A stretch of DNA of 12,524 bases. It comes from Desulfurococcales archaeon. GTDB taxonomy: Archaea; Thermoproteota; Thermoprotei_A; Sulfolobales; Fervidicoccaceae. The number at the start of each line of letters is the position of its first letter. Position 1 is the stretch's first letter. Where the stretch lies: NCBI GenBank assembly GCA_027048265.1, contig JALTXS010000123.1, positions 1-12,524 of the forward strand, written 5' to 3'. The position numbers were made by a program, and so were the translations under genes. Below are positions 11,987 through 12,524 of this stretch, in pieces. The notes beneath the pieces were generated by a model. It was given only the letters and a program-made list of their open reading frames with translations. It did not search any database and was not told the origin of the DNA.

Positions 11987-12524
11987 TTGGGGGAGGATCA
12001 CATACTTCACGTTGAGCGTCTTTTCAAGAAGTATGGTGACAAGATTGCAGTAAGCGGCATATCATTCTCCGTGGACGAGGGGGAGGTCTTCGCCCTTATA
12101 GGGCCCAATGGCGCGGGGAAGACCACTACCATGAGGATAATAGCCACGCTTCTCAAGCCCACCTCAGGCAGGGTCATGGTCGAGGGACACGATGTGGCCA
12201 GGGAGCCCCTTGAGGTGCGTAGAAGGATATCCTACCTCCCCGAGGAGGCGGGGGCCTATCCCAACATGACGGGCCGCGAGTACCTGGAGTTCGTTGCCCG
12301 GGTCTACTTCGATGACCCGAGCGAGGCGAGGGAGGCGGTGGAGAGGGGCGTGGAGTACGCCGCCCTTGGTGACGCGATAGACGAGAGGGTGAAAACCTAC
12401 AGCAAGGGCATGAAACGCAGGCTCCAGCTTGCCCGGGCCCTCATGACCCGGCCCCGTCTCCTCCTCCTGGACGAGCCCACCAGCGGCGTTGATGTGGTCC
12501 ACGCGGTACACCTACGGCGCATGG
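11987..12524 (+). CDS. ABC transporter ATPase, CcmA/ABC-2 type (5' part, cut by window end)
   Basis: The first 179 residues of a nucleotide-binding subunit; the 3' end lies outside the window. Walker A is GPNGAGKTT (39-47). The Q-loop region reads SYLPEEAGAYPNMTGREYLEF (82-102), where Glu replaces the usual Gln, as in many ABC-2 exporter ATPases. The signature is YSKGMKRRLQLARAL (138-152) and Walker B LLLLDEPTSGVD (158-169). The start is TTG at 11987: an in-frame TGA lies at 11978-11980, and GGTGA at 11976-11980 is a well-spaced ribosome-binding site. It is divergent from the ESCRT-III operon and probably followed by an ABC-2 permease. Exporters of this class move drugs, lipids, polysaccharides or peptides; the substrate is unknown. 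Confidence 0.88.
   Translation, partial: MGEDHILHVERLFKKYGDKIAVSGISFSVDEGEVFALIGPNGAGKTTTMRIIATLLKPTSGRVMVEGHDVAREPLEVRRRISYLPEEAGAYPNMTGREYLEFVARVYFDDPSEAREAVERGVEYAALGDAIDERVKTYSKGMKRRLQLARALMTRPRLLLLDEPTSGVDVVHAVHLRRM

Noticed and set aside
11843..12010. Longer N-terminus for the ESCRT-III protein
   Set aside because: It would translate the TATA box, the palindrome and the promoter; a good ribosome-binding site lies before the TTG at 11842.
12164..12511. Minus-strand open frame of 115 aa
   Set aside because: It is entirely antisense to the clear ABC ATPase coding sequence.

Overview
The window looks like chromosomal DNA of a hyperthermophilic crenarchaeon. An Aeropyrum-like member of the Desulfurococcales/Acidilobales is my best guess, made from gene content and style rather than a database match. 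Supporting signs are an ESCRT-III (Cdv) cell-division protein, a PCNA3-like sliding clamp, a type IV pilin with a class III signal peptide, a tRNA-Trp gene with an anticodon-loop intron and encoded CCA, AT-rich TATA-box promoters in otherwise very GC-rich DNA, and heavy use of TTG and GTG starts with Shine-Dalgarno sequences complementary to the 16S tail.

Layout. (1) 1-1312: a PfkB-family kinase homologue whose catalytic GAGD motif reads GAGE, followed by an AT-rich gap. (2) 1313-3161, minus strand: a lysA-type PLP decarboxylase, a 229-bp AT-rich spacer and a type IV pilin. (3) 3163-6642, plus strand: a 301-bp structured spacer, then a tightly overlapping three-gene ABC importer of the BtuFCD/FecBCD type (binding protein on a membrane-anchored coiled-coil stalk, permease, ATPase). 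(4) 6639-7052, minus: a short NfeD-like membrane protein, convergent with the importer and divergent from the next operon. (5) 7203-9126, plus: a beta-CASP metallo-beta-lactamase nuclease followed by PCNA. (6) 9203-9390: tRNA-Trp(CCA) with a 111-nt intron that appears to encode a box C/D methylation guide. (7) 9653-10498, plus: an unrecognised protein with a faint GHMP / beta-RFAP-synthase-like order of segments. (8) 10521-11842, minus: a two-gene operon of an ESCRT-III paralogue and a ribbon-helix-helix/coiled-coil protein, joined by a TTGA stop-start overlap. (9) 11987 to the window end, plus: the 5' part of a CcmA/ABC-2-type ATPase, divergent from the ESCRT-III operon and separated from it by a 19-bp palindrome.

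The genes fall into small functional units: corrinoid or metal-chelate uptake, DNA/RNA metabolism (nuclease, clamp), tRNA modification and membrane remodelling. The two parts I think most deserve a second look are the ESCRT-III/RHH operon with its upstream palindrome, which suggests a DNA-linked and perhaps self-regulated ESCRT-III module, and the tRNA-Trp intron. That intron carries two exon-complementary elements, one placed exactly by the N+5 rule for position 39, and also internal mimics of both target sites.
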